A DNA stretch of 64,000 bases from Archegozetes longisetosus (GCA_018873245.2 JAEMBT020000008.1:7594238-7658237), one strand, 5' to 3'. Numbered from the stretch's first letter, positions 1-12,222 are shown. Notes: generated from the sequence alone by a model not told the origin. Translations and numbers: made by a program.

Positions 1-1761
1 TTCAATATCTTATATTAGTCCATTTGCACGAAAATCGTTATAATGGCTAAATTTGTGCACTTTTGGTCTTTAGTGATTTGTACTGATGTATGCATCATTG
101 CAAATCACGTACACTAATAATACTTTGTAAATTTTAGTACATTTTAGGTCTGCCTTTATCAGTGCTATCTAGCTTTAATTTAACGAAAACACGGACATGA
201 ATTGCAATAATGCATGAACCAATCCATACTGGAGCCCGTTTTGATCAAAATAATTGAAAGACTTTTCCCATGATGTTTTGTTATAAATACTTCGGTATTT
301 CAGGGTCTATCTACGAGGTGTCCAGTTAAGAATTCTTATAAACTAGACTTTAGTGGTTTTGTTTGTAAAACCAAGATTATCCAGTCTGAAACTGGACGAG
401 TGGTCGCCTTATACGATATTGTAATAAAACCAAGTTCTAAAACTTGATTAAATTAATTGAACTGCAAAGATATTGCAATCTAGGCATCAAATTAAACATA
501 ATTGTCATAAAAATAACTTGAGGCTAACAAGTGTTCCAAGAATAACAGAAGTTGTTATGAAGCAGTAAAACTTATAACTATTTGCCTATAGGTTATAAAG
601 TCTTATGTGATTCCTTCACAACTTTTCTCATACCAATCAAAGTCTTTCATATTAATATTACTTGCATTAATCAATCAATTCCAAGGAAATCCACTGGAAA
701 GCAAATAAAATAAGGAAATTACAACTTATTCCTGATAGAAATCTATCTGTATTTCTATTTAAAATGCAGCTTTTAAGGCTAATGTTCAGTCCCCACAATA
801 TTCTTCAGGTTTGTTCATAATGTTAATCAGTGATGCAACCAAAACTTATGGTCTGGGAGCTATATGCTTAAAGTTAAATGCTCTTATCTGTTGAGGCAAA
901 GCGTATTCATGTTAAAATATCTGTTGATTTGCTTCAAATCTTTGATTAATATTGAAGGATAAGTAATCGATTTATTGATTAAACAAATGCGGTCTCAAAA
1001 GTTTTGTCAGATTTTTTTATTACAGGCTTATACTTTAAATTTTAAAAACATCCCTGGGGAACTATAGCCTTTAGTTCCCCACTGGCTACTCTCGTGGTGT
1101 TAATACATGAATTTCATTTCTACTATTGTATGAGTATTGTCTTGGTAATTTAGTTAACATTTGAATAGTTTAAGCGGAATATTTGAGTGCCCCCAAACTT
1201 AGATATTTTTGTAATATTCAGTACATTAAAATAAATTTCAAATTTTTAATTAAAGTACAAAATGTGTTAAAATTATCTTCAATCCATTCACAGTTTCACT
1301 GAAATGTTGTAATCAATTTCACTAAGATTGACATTTGATGCCATAATAGTTGAGTAACAGTCTGTAATTTGCAACTTTGTTTTGTTATTATATTTCCGAT
1401 TGAATTAAGTAATTAGAGTCAGATGCAAGTACGCAATTTTGATGACATTTTGCATAACAGTTTCGATCGAAAATTTCATCACTTAATCATTCAGTTTTCA
1501 TGGATGGTTAAAGATGCCTCGATACTAAACTTAATATTAATCCGAGTGAATACTAGTAGGACGAAAAGTTCCTAAAGTAATCTTTTAATTGAGTTTCCTT
1601 AAGTATTTATTCAAAGATGTATTTAGATAAATATTTTTAGAATGCACATAATCTGACTTTTATCATAATAAATTTTAAGCTTGAAAGGTTGCTAAATTTG
1701 AAGAATTTTTTTCTTAGCTTCTTTAATCAATTTTTAATGGAAAACAAAGTATTAATATGTA

Positions 1762-2256
1762 GGTTGGCCCGTAAGGCTTTAGTACAGTTTAAGCTTTATT
1801 ATTAGGAAAAGTTTTTCAGACACAAAGTCATATTACTTGAACGTTTGTTTCCAGCCCATTCGATTACTCAATCGCAAACTTCAAAAAGTTTTGAAACGCC
1901 ATCAAAAGTACCTTATTGATTTATCGCTTGTCCGATGGCTTGCCTTAGAGAATTTAATTCTGGATAACGAATCCCTTCAAACTACGTTTGAAGGGATTCG
2001 TTATCCAAAAGTTTTAAAGTTCTGGAAGTTTTGTAAAAATTATTTTATAAAAAATTGTTATAATAGAACGTTGTTCAGATTCAGTTATTGATGAAATCAA
2101 TTCTTGAAATTCCATTTTTGAGCCGTAACCAAAACAAGGGTAGCAATATAAACAATGTAAGTTACACTTACTAGAAATGCAAATATCTTGTTTAAAATAC
2201 TGGGAAATTTTAAAAGGAAGATAATCGAAATAGTGTCAAGAACTTATGGGTCAACC
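1762..2256 (+). mobile_element. mariner-like deletion derivative with central perfect hairpin
   Basis: The ends form inverted repeats: GGTTGGCCCGTAAG on the left and CTTATGGGTCAACC on the right, two mismatches in 14, each flanked by TA as expected for a Tc1/mariner insertion. The left end resembles mariner termini of the GGTTGG type. Inside, an open frame from 1837 to 2091 contains a stretch around R-K-L-Q-K-V-L-K-R-H-Q-K-Y-L-I-D that looks like a worn C-terminus of a mariner transposase (the usual R-W-Q-K-V ... G-x-Y motif). The D,D,D catalytic core is absent, so the copy cannot move by itself. A perfect 21-nt palindrome sits at 1961-2007. Confidence 0.55.
1961..2007. repeat. Perfect 21-nt-arm hairpin inside the mariner-like element
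   Basis: Bases 1961-1981 (TGGATAACGAATCCCTTCAA plus one A) are the exact reverse complement of 1987-2007, with the 5-nt loop CTACG. This could be a miRNA-like foldback or the scar of an inverted duplication. The stem is short for an animal pre-miRNA and has no bulges, so I do not call it an RNA gene. Confidence 0.85.
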
Positions 2257-3578
2257 TAAATATATATTAAAATCACTATTTGTCTATCTATCCCCTCTAT
2301 AACTCAAAATCTAAATGTCTCACTGGCTTAAGAGTGATGCCGTTGGAATCTAGATGAACTATAGACTTGAGTTAAGATATTTTGATTACTGAAAAATAGC
2401 CGCTGGCTGCTTCAAATATTAAAAAGATTATTTAATATTTTAATCCTAAATATCTCCTCTTTTAAATTAAACAAAGTATCGTATTGGATGATAAAAATAC
2501 GATATAAACTGTCAATGACAGGGATTTCAGCTAAGTGTATAATAACATTACAGTTCCTTTTATGGGTCGCTAAATAATAACTAGTATGCAGTTATTATTC
2601 ATCATAATCAAGAATAAATAATCTGTTATTCTCGATTGCCTCTGGACTATACTTGTACAGAATTCACTATTAGCACTTTAAAACTTCAACTATATAAAAA
2701 TTGAGGACAAAAAATAAAATATGTAGAGAATCCAATTTTGTCAATCTAAGAGATTACTTAAAGTTATTTAGTGAAAATGAAACTTTTAAAAGCACGTAAG
2801 TAATTGAAATAACGAGAAATTTAACAATAGCCAAGAGCTTCTCAAGCTTTTTCAGCTCATGGGTCACCCATAGGCTATAATGTTAAAATTCGTCTTTTCA
2901 CGAATCACCTGTAATCCACTGAACTGAGTTTGGTAGGCGCTCAGATTCAATATACTAAAATGAGCTTTCCCAGACACTTAGAATATTCAGAACATTGAAA
3001 ACGATAAACTTAAAATATCCTGAAATAACACTCGGCATATCATTGGTTTAAAAGTTTAAATAAGTACTTGCTGTGGATCTGATTCATTAGTTGGTAATTA
3101 TAAAATATCATCGAGACTAACCAATTTATGCAAAAGCATATGTATTCTAAGCGAATCTCTCATTGCATTAAACTCATGTAGACCTGAAAGCTGTTTATTC
3201 AGTTTTAATCCCCTATAGATTATTCAGATATTAACCTGAGCAAACATAAGGATAATTTTCTGCTCTGCTATTCTTATTCATGAATACTGTTAATCATAGA
3301 AATAAACTTTTCTCATCTCAACAGCTAAAAATAAAATTCATTAGATTTTTCATTACTAGTTTAATCTCATGATGAACTAGAATCAAATGGATCCACAATT
3401 ATTATGCGTAATTATTTATTGGATAAATTCCTATTTCTAGGCAACGGTGTTATGGTTTAATTGCTTTTTATTGTTTTGCGAAACTTTTAATGAATAGTAT
3501 GGCCTGAAGTCAATTGAGAAATGATTTCTAAGAAATTGATTAAATGAAAACAATAACGGCTTTGTTTGTTTTTTACAG

Positions 3579-6500
3579 ATTTTCTATACTGGTGTTGTGG
3601 CCGGGGGTTCATTCTACGTTCATGACTCAAAGTCAGTAGGTATACAATTCTCAAGCATATTAATCAAATTATATAGTTGTATTTTTCTATATTTTTGAAT
3701 TTTGTCAAGAAACTAACTTCAAAAAAAGATTTGATGCCTATATTTTAGAAACAACAAACTAATTTGAGTTAAAGCTTATAGCTTGGGAGGAATAATTTAT
3801 GAATGATAAGTAGTCATTTTGAGTTGACAATATTATAAAATGTCAATTTTCTAATAAGATTAAAGCTGTTTTAATTTAATCAACTTTTTCATAAAATTTA
3901 TCACAAAGTAATAAACTGGCAAGACAGTATTTGTATAAATAATTTCAAGTATTAAATTGAACCTATAGTTCATTATTCATTATCTTGGAGTTTGCGTTGA
4001 CGTTTTGATAGTTTCAGCTCTGACTATGATCGATAGGTCTTTAGCGATTCCTAATATAGCGACACTTATCTTAGCCTTTGAAATTCTTCAAATAAAAATT
4101 TTTGAAGTAAATATTCAGACAAATTTCACAGAATATAGAAATGATTTCTTATAAATTCATTGATTTTAGTGATTGTTGGATATTTGATTGTTGAACTTTT
4201 TAACATCAAACTACATTTTAGTCTACTTAGTAGACTGAAGCTTTACCTCAGAGTTTATCAAAACAATTTTTTACTAAAAAAGTTTTTAAGAATCTTACTT
4301 TTGAGTGCAACTTTCATTGTTATGTTTTTGGATACTAAGTAACCTTGAATAATGTTTATCTTATTGAATATTACTTAACATTCAATGGCTTTGGATGCCT
4401 TTTAACTTCGATTATTCCCAGGCATTGAATCCGCTTTGAATATTTATGAAGCTCTGAACGACATTACCGAAATTTGACACTTATTTTGACGTACAAAAGA
4501 GTTAGCTTTAATCCAAACTTCACTTTAGGTTAAAATTTATATTCAGCCATTCTTCAAATTATGTTGTCTAAAAGAGACTCATATTTCCCTAAAAAATATT
4601 CATCGTAAACTCTAGAATTAATTTGAGCATAAAATACAAATGAATGAAAATAGGGTGACCACACATCTCGAAACCGAGCAATCTTTTAAGTTATTTATTT
4701 GGATCGCCCTCTACTTTTGAGAAACTTAATAAACCTCAAAAAGCATGTTCTATTCCTTTTGTTTGATTGTTTGAATGTTCTGGGTTAAATTTCGGATCAC
4801 AGTGTGATCTGGTAAACCTGAATCAAAATATACTCAAACACATGTCGATTTTGTATATTTTTAAAAGTTATTATCAGAAATAGGATACAATAATAACTCA
4901 AATTTCATTTACAAACAACTTAATATTAAATAACTTCAAAAAGTTGTCAAATTTGAAATAGCCAGAAAAATTGAAGCTCCTTCAAACGGTTAAAGTTATT
5001 ATAGATTACTCTCTAGTCTTTCGAAGTTTGGTAGTTGGTTATTAAATAAAATAAGTCGAGTATGAAAAAGATAACTATGATGACTAAGTAAAGATAACTA
5101 TCATGTAAACTAAAATCCAATTTAAGTCGCTTTTAATCTGGCAAATATGATAGAGATAGAAAATTTATATTTAATTACTTCTTATTTGAAATACTTAAGG
5201 CTCTTTTACGATTGAATGCATCAAAAAGTTGTTTTAAATAAGAGACACTCAAAACTTTACACGATTATGAATGCGATACTTATTCGGGTCAATAAAGAAC
5301 AGACTTAAAGTAAAATTCAATAAAGTACTATCGAGCTCAACTATATAGTCATGTTATTAGAGCTATCAATTTATTTTGCGCTTTCACAGCGAAACTTGCG
5401 TAAAATGTTGTCTAACAAATATCGATAAAAAACACATGAAAAACTTTCAATTTAACGAGTTTTCTACATTGATTTAAGCATCATTTCAGTTAATTTGAAT
5501 TATAAACAAAAGAATAATTAAAATGTGTATTTCAAACATGGATGTCAATTTGGAATTTTTAACGAACAATACATGCTCTTATATGTATTGTTTCAATATA
5601 TTTAAACTTGTCACGAGTTTTTTGTAGATTCATCTAAAACCCAAGTTTTCTTCAATAATTTGACGTAAAATTATGTAGACGTTGAAAAGAGTTGAGAAAA
5701 AAAAATTCGAATCTAGTTCACAATCATAGATTGTCTAAGATCTAGTCTCCAACTGGTTTCTATTTACTAGAAAAAAGTTGGATCATAACAGATTAGTAGC
5801 TCTATTGAAAGTCTTTAATTAGATTATGTTGCTTGATAGCAGAAAATTTGGTATTTATTTTATTGGATACAAATATTTTGGTTATTTTCCTCGTTATTCG
5901 TTTTATTAAGTTAACGGGCTGCGATGTTTTGGCTTATAGTTCTTACGAAACGTGTGTTTCAAACGTGACTTTCAGTTTAGTGAATTATAATAATAAACAT
6001 ATACGAGTAAAATGATCGAATCCTTGATGTGCCTTTTCAGCAATCAATTTTTATATTCAAGCTATTAGAGAACAAACGTTATGCCTTACATCAGAAAATT
6101 ATGTCAACTTTCATTACATACAGTCCTAACAAAACAGAGGCAAATTATTTGATATTATCTGGAAAAAGAGATTTTATTTTTGCTTTCTATCCACTTATTG
6201 TAATACTTATAGCTCTCTCATATTAAAGATAATGTTCTTCAGTTTTTCAAGATCAATACAAATAACTTCATATGTGTTTATGCGAATGTTGTTTGTGTCA
6301 GCTTTCAGTAAACGGAAGTTTTATTGAAGCTGAATAAATACTTTACTTATATTCCGCATATTAGAACCACTGGTAATCTATTGGGAAAATGTTCTATTTT
6401 TTGATTACAATGTATGGTAATCTAAAGATAGTTATATGTCAAGACTATTCATAATGTAATATAGCTTTTGGGAACCCAACTCTTATCAAAACATTCTAAG

Positions 6501-9500
6501 ACAAGTTGAGTACTGAAACGGTTTTGATTCTGTTTATAAAGTTTTCATAAACTTATATTCTCATCGTTAAAATATAGTCTGACTTAAGTATTTTTACAGT
6601 AATTTTATATAAGAATCTGTTTTGCTTAATAAAATGCATCAGTTCCCACACATGAAAATAGGATATCTTAAGGAGAAAATTCAATGTGTACTTATGCAAT
6701 AAATCCAAATATTCAATCACAAGTTCACAAGATACAGTAAAACCTCTATATAGCGAAGTTCCTTTAAAACGAACCATTCTCGGCATTTTCAGCATAAACT
6801 CTGTAGGCTTAATGCTAAAACTGTCAATATAACATACTTCTTTGTAAGGGGTACTCGTTATAACAAAGTGAACAAATGTAGTCCCAAAAATACCTCTATT
6901 CGCTTTTCATTATCGAGCTCGAGCTGAACAATAACAAAGTTCAATTTTGGACAAATATTAAGTGTCTAATTTTTAAAATTTTATTAAACCATGTAGATTA
7001 GAGGCAAAATTTCAGAGATAAGATAATAAATTGATGTAATGACCTATACGCGCTGATATATATTGAAATTGATGCTTCAATATTAAGAACCGGAAATTCT
7101 GTGCAGAAATCTTGCTTAAACGGGGATGATTCGGTGCTAAAAAATTCAAAAAAGGGGCAAGAAAAGGTGACACAAAAACTTAATTTTTTTGATAATCAGT
7201 GGAAATTAAGCATAAAAACAATACAAAACTAGTCAAAATGTTCATTATTACGAATATATTAAATAATATTCAACTTTTCCATACTACAAACGGTAATGTT
7301 TGGACGAATTTGCTCGAAATTCAACGTCGAAAGTTCGACTTTCAACTTGAAACCAATAAAAAATATTTATGTTAGTTTTCAATGATTTCATTGAAGAAAC
7401 GTAAATATTCGTATTCGAATTTTATGATATTGCAATTTAGCACGAGAGAAAATATTCAAATTTCGGAGGTCCGACACCCGTAGTGAAAACGACAATTCGA
7501 TGCACGAATCGGATTTTCGATGATAAACGGTGAAAAAAAATTTTGAATACAAGACCCCCACTATATGATTCGAACTCATATTTAACTCAGAGCTCGATAT
7601 TTATACTGAGAAAAAAGGTGTTGTCGGTGATTTTCCAGTTCTTATTCATTATGCATCAAATGTCCCACGTCATCACTTCCAAAACATTATTTGCAACAAC
7701 TATACTCTCAAAATCTTCAACAAGACTTTCAAATAATCTTATCTTTTAATATTTAAATTAAAATAATTTATATTAGAAAAGCTTACTCAATTCTACAGAA
7801 TTGTGTCGAATTCTGTAGAATTGAGCTGTACACAGTTCAATTCATCTCAGTTCAGTTGAATTCTGTATAGTTCAATAAACTTTTTTAATATAAATTACTC
7901 TAATTTTAAGATTATTTGAAAGTTTTATTGAATATTCTGGGAGTAAATCTGTTGCATATAATATTTTGAAAGTAAAGATGTGCTGCGGCATCAAGAGATC
8001 GCATACAACAATAAGTCTAGGTATAAATTCTTCAATACTTTTAACTGATTTATATAGAGGTTTTACTGTATACACTTAGGATATTGAATTTGTTGACTAA
8101 AATATTTCACCCTCTGGTGAAAATAAATCTCTAAACTCATTATATTTTTAAAGTTCTTTTTCTGAAAAGTACTTTGAGAAGCAGAAAATGAAAATATATT
8201 AAGTTTCAGAAAGCTCTTATAAATCAATGGTTCACAAATTAAACGAAAACGTTCTTTAAATTAATAAGATATTAAAAATTCATGCTACTCATTACATGAA
8301 AATAATTAGTTTATTTACTTTTACCTGAAGAAAGAAAATGAAAAGTTATTAAATTCTTGTGCTTAATTGAATTTTTGATTTAGCGAATAAAATTAGCCTA
8401 AAGAATAACCTGAATTCTAAGACATTATTCTATTTCAATTATAGTTCTAATGGTCTTATCGTCGGTAATGATCATATTAGCGATGTTTTGTGTGATGGCA
8501 TCGGTTTTTCTAATAGTTGGCTTATGTGTTGTAAGAGAAAAAAAATACCGAACGTTTGATAAGAAAAAATTCATTGCACACAAAGCACCAGTTCCACTTA
8601 AGTAAAATTCTTATACATCTTTATTAGGAGAGCAAAAAATTGTTGATCCCATGGATAGGAATCGTCTCAACAACTACTTGTATGGATATTATCTTTGCCA
8701 ACATTGTCTTCTTCTTCAAGGTATGTAAATAATGGCACTTGAAGAATGAGAACTAGAAGAGAATAAGTTTCTTCTCCTAAGATGTATGTGATCAATTATT
8801 GTCAGTACTGCTATGTTTGAAATATGTGCCGATACTTTGTCTGTATTTCTGTCGGAAAAAATGTTTTACTGATAACAAGGATCAACACATCTTCTAGCAA
8901 TGAAGTCTTTATTATCTCTTGTGTCTTATTTTTTCTTTCCTCGAACAAAAATTAATTGTTCAGACAAGTTTTTGTGTCCCTTCCTTTATTTTATTTTTGA
9001 CCCAATTTTTTCAAGTTCCGAACAAGTTTTTGCTGAATGTGTGCAACTTTCCTAGCATTAACTCAATTTATTTGAAATTGACAAATTATCTGTTTTAAAA
9101 TAGATATAAGTATGAAGTCTGAAAAATTGAACAAAATTTCAATTCATTAGAATAATTCTGAATTGTTTTTTTAACATTGAAACTCAGGCTAAATCAAATT
9201 CACATTAACTTTGAGAAGGATACATCAAATTCATTTCAAATAAAATTTCACATTAATTTTCGTAACTTTTTGTGAAGAATCGAAGTTTTTTTCTGTTGTA
9301 ATAAGTGAACTGAACTTTTCTCTATATTTTCACTTTAAGGATTACATGAGTCCTGAAGAAGAAGCAGACGAAGAGACGCCGACTCTATATGCGATCGACA
9401 TGATAGTTGTCATATTTAACGTACGATGGAATACATGTCACAGAAGAACCAAAATGTTTCTTAGATACTAATACTATCCTCTCTTTCCATGGTAGATATA

Positions 9501-10785
9501 CTCAATTATATGCGTTTTATCGCAATATCGAGACTATTGTGCAGGTCGTGGAACTGCTGAATACGATTATAAAAATCCGAGAAGCAATAAACTGAAAGTA
9601 AGTCATATTTATTGAATAGAGTATCCAATAAAAAAGGTTTAAACTTGTCTAAAAGTCTTTTTATTAATTTTTTCGATTGAAGTACACCCTAAAGATGTTA
9701 TAGTGAATCTGCTTATTGTGTCCATTTTATGATATAAACAGTATTCTTTTATAATAAACAAACTGAATTTTGTAGAAAATTGTCTAAGATTTATTTTCTC
9801 AGTTGTTATTTGGGAGTTAAATGTCCCATAAACTAGTTCAATTTTTGTTATTTTTAACTAAATATAGCTATAAAAGAGCAAACAATTTTGACGTTCACTG
9901 CAAAGTTAATATTTTCAATAAAAACTTTAAGAGTTACTGTTTTTGACTGCATCGATACGTTCACTATAAATGGGTTAGGGTGTACTAATCTACTTGAAAA
10001 GCGATGAAATTTTTACTCTGTTTAAACTTTTATTCACAGAAGTTGTTATGTGCTTCCGATTGGTGTGTATTATTATTCCCATTTTGTTCTCCGTCATCGT
10101 CTTTGAGCACTTTTAATGCTCAAGTCACGTATTCGTCTCAAAGCAAATCAGACCAAACCCGTAAGTGGAGATCAATCGAGAATTCGGAATCAAAGTGTCA
10201 TTTAATGATCCCGAGGAATAGTCTTCAAACTGATATGTCCAGTGGAACGAGTTTAGGTCAATAAATATTCATTAAAATTATAAAATAAACTTCTATAGCT
10301 TAAGAATTTGAACCTATCGAAAAAACTAATCATGGACACGAAATCAGGCTTAAGTACAAAACTGTCCCTCAATTACTATAAATCACGCTCATGTCAAATT
10401 TAAATAATGTTTTAATTTTACTTATTCTTAATATCTTATTAATTCAATCTAAACTTGTTGAGTATTACTGTTGAACATGATCTAGCTAAATATGATCTAG
10501 CGATACAGTGACAGTTCGGTGCTTAAACCAGAATTTTATTGAGAAATTTTAAGAAAAATAACTCTTTTCTTATTTACAGAGGATGTGAGTAATGCAAGTG
10601 CAAGATCTTCGATAGCTAATAACGATTATCAACATAAGCGAAGTGATCATATTTGTGGCAACGATAATAACCTAAAATGTGATCAAACTGTAGTTCAACT
10701 CGAACCTCAATCAAACAGAGATATGGATTGTACAGAGAGAGGTGCGAGCGTCAACATTGCTTTTGTTTCTGATTTCAGTAAATAA
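3579..10785 (+). CDS. Gene A: four-helix membrane protein, LAPTM4/DUF4728-like, 5' partial
   Basis: Exons read from splice sites: 3579-3639, 8445-8530, 8628-8720, 9340-9420, 9496-9597, 10040 onward. All join in frame. Exon 3579 encodes the second half of helix 1; its G joins TT of the next exon. Exon 8445 is helix 2. Exon 8628 begins E-S-K-K-L-L-I-P-W and is helix 3, with T-T and an intramembrane Asp. Exon 9340 is an acidic loop leading into helix 4, which has a second Asp; exon 9496 finishes it and ends in S-Q-Y-R-D-Y-C-A-G-R-G. A Ser-rich cytoplasmic tail follows. The paralogs B and C have the same exon lengths and phases, which is the main support. The N-terminal Cys exon is missing from the window. 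Two endings are possible (see 10040-10264 and 10580-10785). Function is inferred only: LAPTM-type proteins are endosomal/lysosomal. Confidence 0.85.
4651..4662 (+). repeat. Solitary hAT-type terminal sequence
   Basis: TAGGGTGACCAC here equals the first 12 bases of the terminal repeat of the hAT-like element at 61222-62384. No matching opposite end was seen nearby, so it may be a decayed or truncated relative, or chance. Confidence 0.3.
6735..8068. mobile_element. pogo/Tc1-type DNA element, 1.33 kb, no transposase seen
   Basis: CAGTAAAACCTCTATATA at 6735 is exactly inverted at 8051-8068, and both ends are flanked by TA. This terminal sequence is of the pogo/Tc1-mariner kind. No D,D,D transposase frame is recognisable; the short ORFs inside (including one across the left end) are translations of the termini. 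The right third is itself an imperfect palindrome (about 7640-8000) centred on a perfect 17-nt stem at 7786-7825. The element lies within intron 2 of gene A. Confidence 0.6.
7786..7825. repeat. Perfect 17-nt-arm palindrome at the axis of the inner inverted repeat
   Basis: CTCAATTCTACAGAATT (7786-7802) and its exact reverse complement (7809-7825) are separated by GTGTCG. Around this axis the sequences near 7660-7790 and 7870-8000 are diverged reverse complements, so the short stem is the best-kept part of a larger foldback. Confidence 0.8.
10040..10264 (+). CDS. Gene A tail exon, short isoform ending
   Basis: After the acceptor TTCACAG this exon stays in phase 0 and runs 74 codons to TAA at 10262-10264, close to the single tail exons of gene B (71 aa) and gene C (77 aa). 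It is rich in Ser, Asn and Gln. An AATAAA lies 19 bases past the stop (10284-10289). A consensus donor GTAAGT begins at 10161 inside this exon, so the same exon can instead be cut at 10160 and spliced to 10580 in frame. This is the layout of a composite terminal exon with alternative polyadenylation. Confidence 0.6.
   Translation, partial: KLLCASDWCVLLFPFCSPSSSLSTFNAQVTYSSQSKSDQTRKWRSIENSESKCHLMIPRNSLQTDMSSGTSLGQ
10284..10289 (+). terminator. AATAAA poly(A) signal for gene A short form
   Basis: AATAAA lies 20 bases after the short-form stop codon, within the intron used by the long form. A second AATAAA overlaps the stop itself (10261-10266). Such hexamers are common in AT-rich DNA, so the position is what gives it weight. 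Confidence 0.35.
10580..10785 (+). CDS. Gene A distal tail exon, long isoform ending
   Basis: The acceptor TATTTACAG is followed by AG-GAT-GTG-AGT and an open frame of 67 more codons to TAA at 10783-10785. The composition (Ser, Asn, Asp, Gln) matches the other tails. Joining from the GTAAGT donor at 10161, or from a weaker donor GTCAAT at 10257, keeps the same frame, so both are possible. With the 10161 donor the visible part of gene A is 249 aa. Confidence 0.6.
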
Positions 10786-10966
10786 TCCAATTATATTAGA
10801 TATTTTTGGAATAATAGAACAATACAATTCTGACTAACTACCATTATTTCCTTTTAAACACTTAATGAGCTTTTTATAGTCTTTGTGTAAGCCCTGCACT
10901 CAAATTTTTTGTATTTAAAGCTATTTGATTTAGAATTTTTCTCTAGATCTCGACTGAATTAATGAC

Positions 10967-11299
10967 TTGAAGAGAAGATATGAAGTGTATATTCGTTATA
11001 GAGTAATGCATGATAACTACGAAAAGTCCATCAATGAGTTTTCATTTGAATTTGGGCTAAAATATTATGGAGTGAAGCACTCTATTGAGTGCCTTATTTT
11101 GCCTTTACATGAAAATTCTACATCACGTTCGAAGATATTAATTTTAATATTTGTTATAATTGTCACAATTCGATTGCTAGCAATTATCAAACTGTTAAAT
11201 ATCTATCAAATTTATGGTAATTGTAAAAAACGTCTGGTAAATTGTTATTATTGTGCGAATAAGAGTCTAAGTCATACCAAATATAAGATTTGTAAATAA
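10967..11299 (+). CDS. Hypothetical 110-codon ORF with a long hydrophobic helix
   Basis: The frame is open from a TTG at 10967 to TAA at 11297-11299; the first ATG lies a few codons in (10980). About residues 55-82 are very hydrophobic (Ile/Leu/Val) and are followed by L-N-I-Y-Q-I-Y-G-N-C-K-K-R, then a Cys-rich stretch and Lys/His-rich end. The order helix then x-x-Y-Q-x-Y-x-x-x-K/R-x recalls the exon 5-6 region of the neighbouring paralogs (S-Q-Y-Q-E-Y-x-x-G-R-G), but here without an intron. It could be a processed relic of a family member, 3' untranslated sequence of gene A, or chance. Confidence 0.3.
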   Translation: MKRRYEVYIRYRVMHDNYEKSINEFSFEFGLKYYGVKHSIECLILPLHENSTSRSKILILIFVIIVTIRLLAIIKLLNIYQIYGNCKKRLVNCYYCANKSLSHTKYKICK

Positions 11300-11474
11300 A
11301 ATTTTATTTAATTAAAAGTTTAATTATTTTAGATCAATCCAGTTTCTCAATAAGACATTATGGGATAGCACACAAACTTTAGATCAGATTCAATTTAACA
11401 AACTTATCAACACTTTTAAATGCGTTTCTACAACACGCATGGCAAGTATTAGCACGCTTATTCGAACGAATCTA

Positions 11475-12222
11475 ACAAGGAGAGTATCTGATCACAAAGT
11501 GACCAATTTTGAAAATATTCTTACCACCAACTAGTCACCACATGAATCGATCATAAGTGCTATTCAAATCGGCTGACTTGTGCAGGAGTACAATCTATTA
11601 ACTTTAGAAATTGTTAGTCAATGCAAAACTGAATAATGTTTTCAACATAGATGAGAAAATTGTGAGCAACGTAAAGCAAAATAAATCCGAGTTAAACTTA
11701 CAAATCATGCTCATATGCACGAAACAACAGGATAGTTACATGAAATTCTGAAATCTCAGTTTTACTTCAATTATTAGAGTACATCTCAATTAGGATCACC
11801 ACTACAAGCTTTTAATTGTATTTTTCCTAACCATGTACTTGTACTTGAATATAAGTTTCTAAGTGCATGGCTAAAGAATGCAATTAAAAGCTTGTAGTGG
11901 TAATCCTAATTGAGGACTTGTACTTTGACAATTCAAGTATAACAAAGAATTGAGGGTCATGTAACTATCCTATCGTTTCGTACATATGTGCTGATTTGTA
12001 ACTCTAGCTTGATTTGCTTGCTTTAGGTTGTTCACAATTTTGCCAACCATATTGAAAATGCTATTCAGTTTTCATTGATTAACAATTTTCAAAAATTAAT
12101 AGATTGTGTTCTTGTGCAGGTCAGCCGATTTGAACAGCATTTATGGTCATCTCACACCATGACTAGTTCATAGTAAAAATATTTCCAAAGTTCGCCACAA
12201 TATGATCAGATACTTCCCTCGT
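11475..12222. repeat. Large imperfect palindrome, about 750 bp (foldback element)
   Basis: Arms of about 365 bp (roughly 11475-11843 and 11858-12222) are reverse complements with scattered mismatches and small gaps. Clear landmarks are CAAATCGGCTGACTTGTGCA on the left matched by TGTGCAGGTCAGCCGATTTG on the right, and AAGCTTTTAATTG matched by CAATTAAAAGCTT near the axis. There is almost no spacer. No ORF is present and the outer ends fade, so I could not define target-site duplications. A foldback-type or MITE dimer is likely. Confidence 0.8.

Larger units (their letters stand above)
1..3578. other. Non-coding stretch upstream of the first recognised exon of gene A
   Basis: Apart from the mariner-like derivative at 1762-2256 I see no gene here. 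Gene A should have a first exon like those of its paralogs, which carry a Cys cluster and R-x-G-S-F and end in a strong donor. I searched this stretch by eye on the + strand and did not find one. Because intron 1 is 4.6 kb and 7.4 kb in the two complete paralogs, most of this stretch is probably intron 1 of gene A, with exon 1 lying before the window. That is inference. Confidence 0.4.

Noticed and set aside
6553..6795. 80-codon - strand ORF
   Set aside because: Its start translates the pogo-type terminal repeat; no protein motif.
8445..8604. Exon 3 of gene A reading on through 8530 to a stop near 8604
   Set aside because: The frame is open, but a consensus donor at 8531 gives the same 86-nt exon as in genes B and C, so read-through is not the main form.
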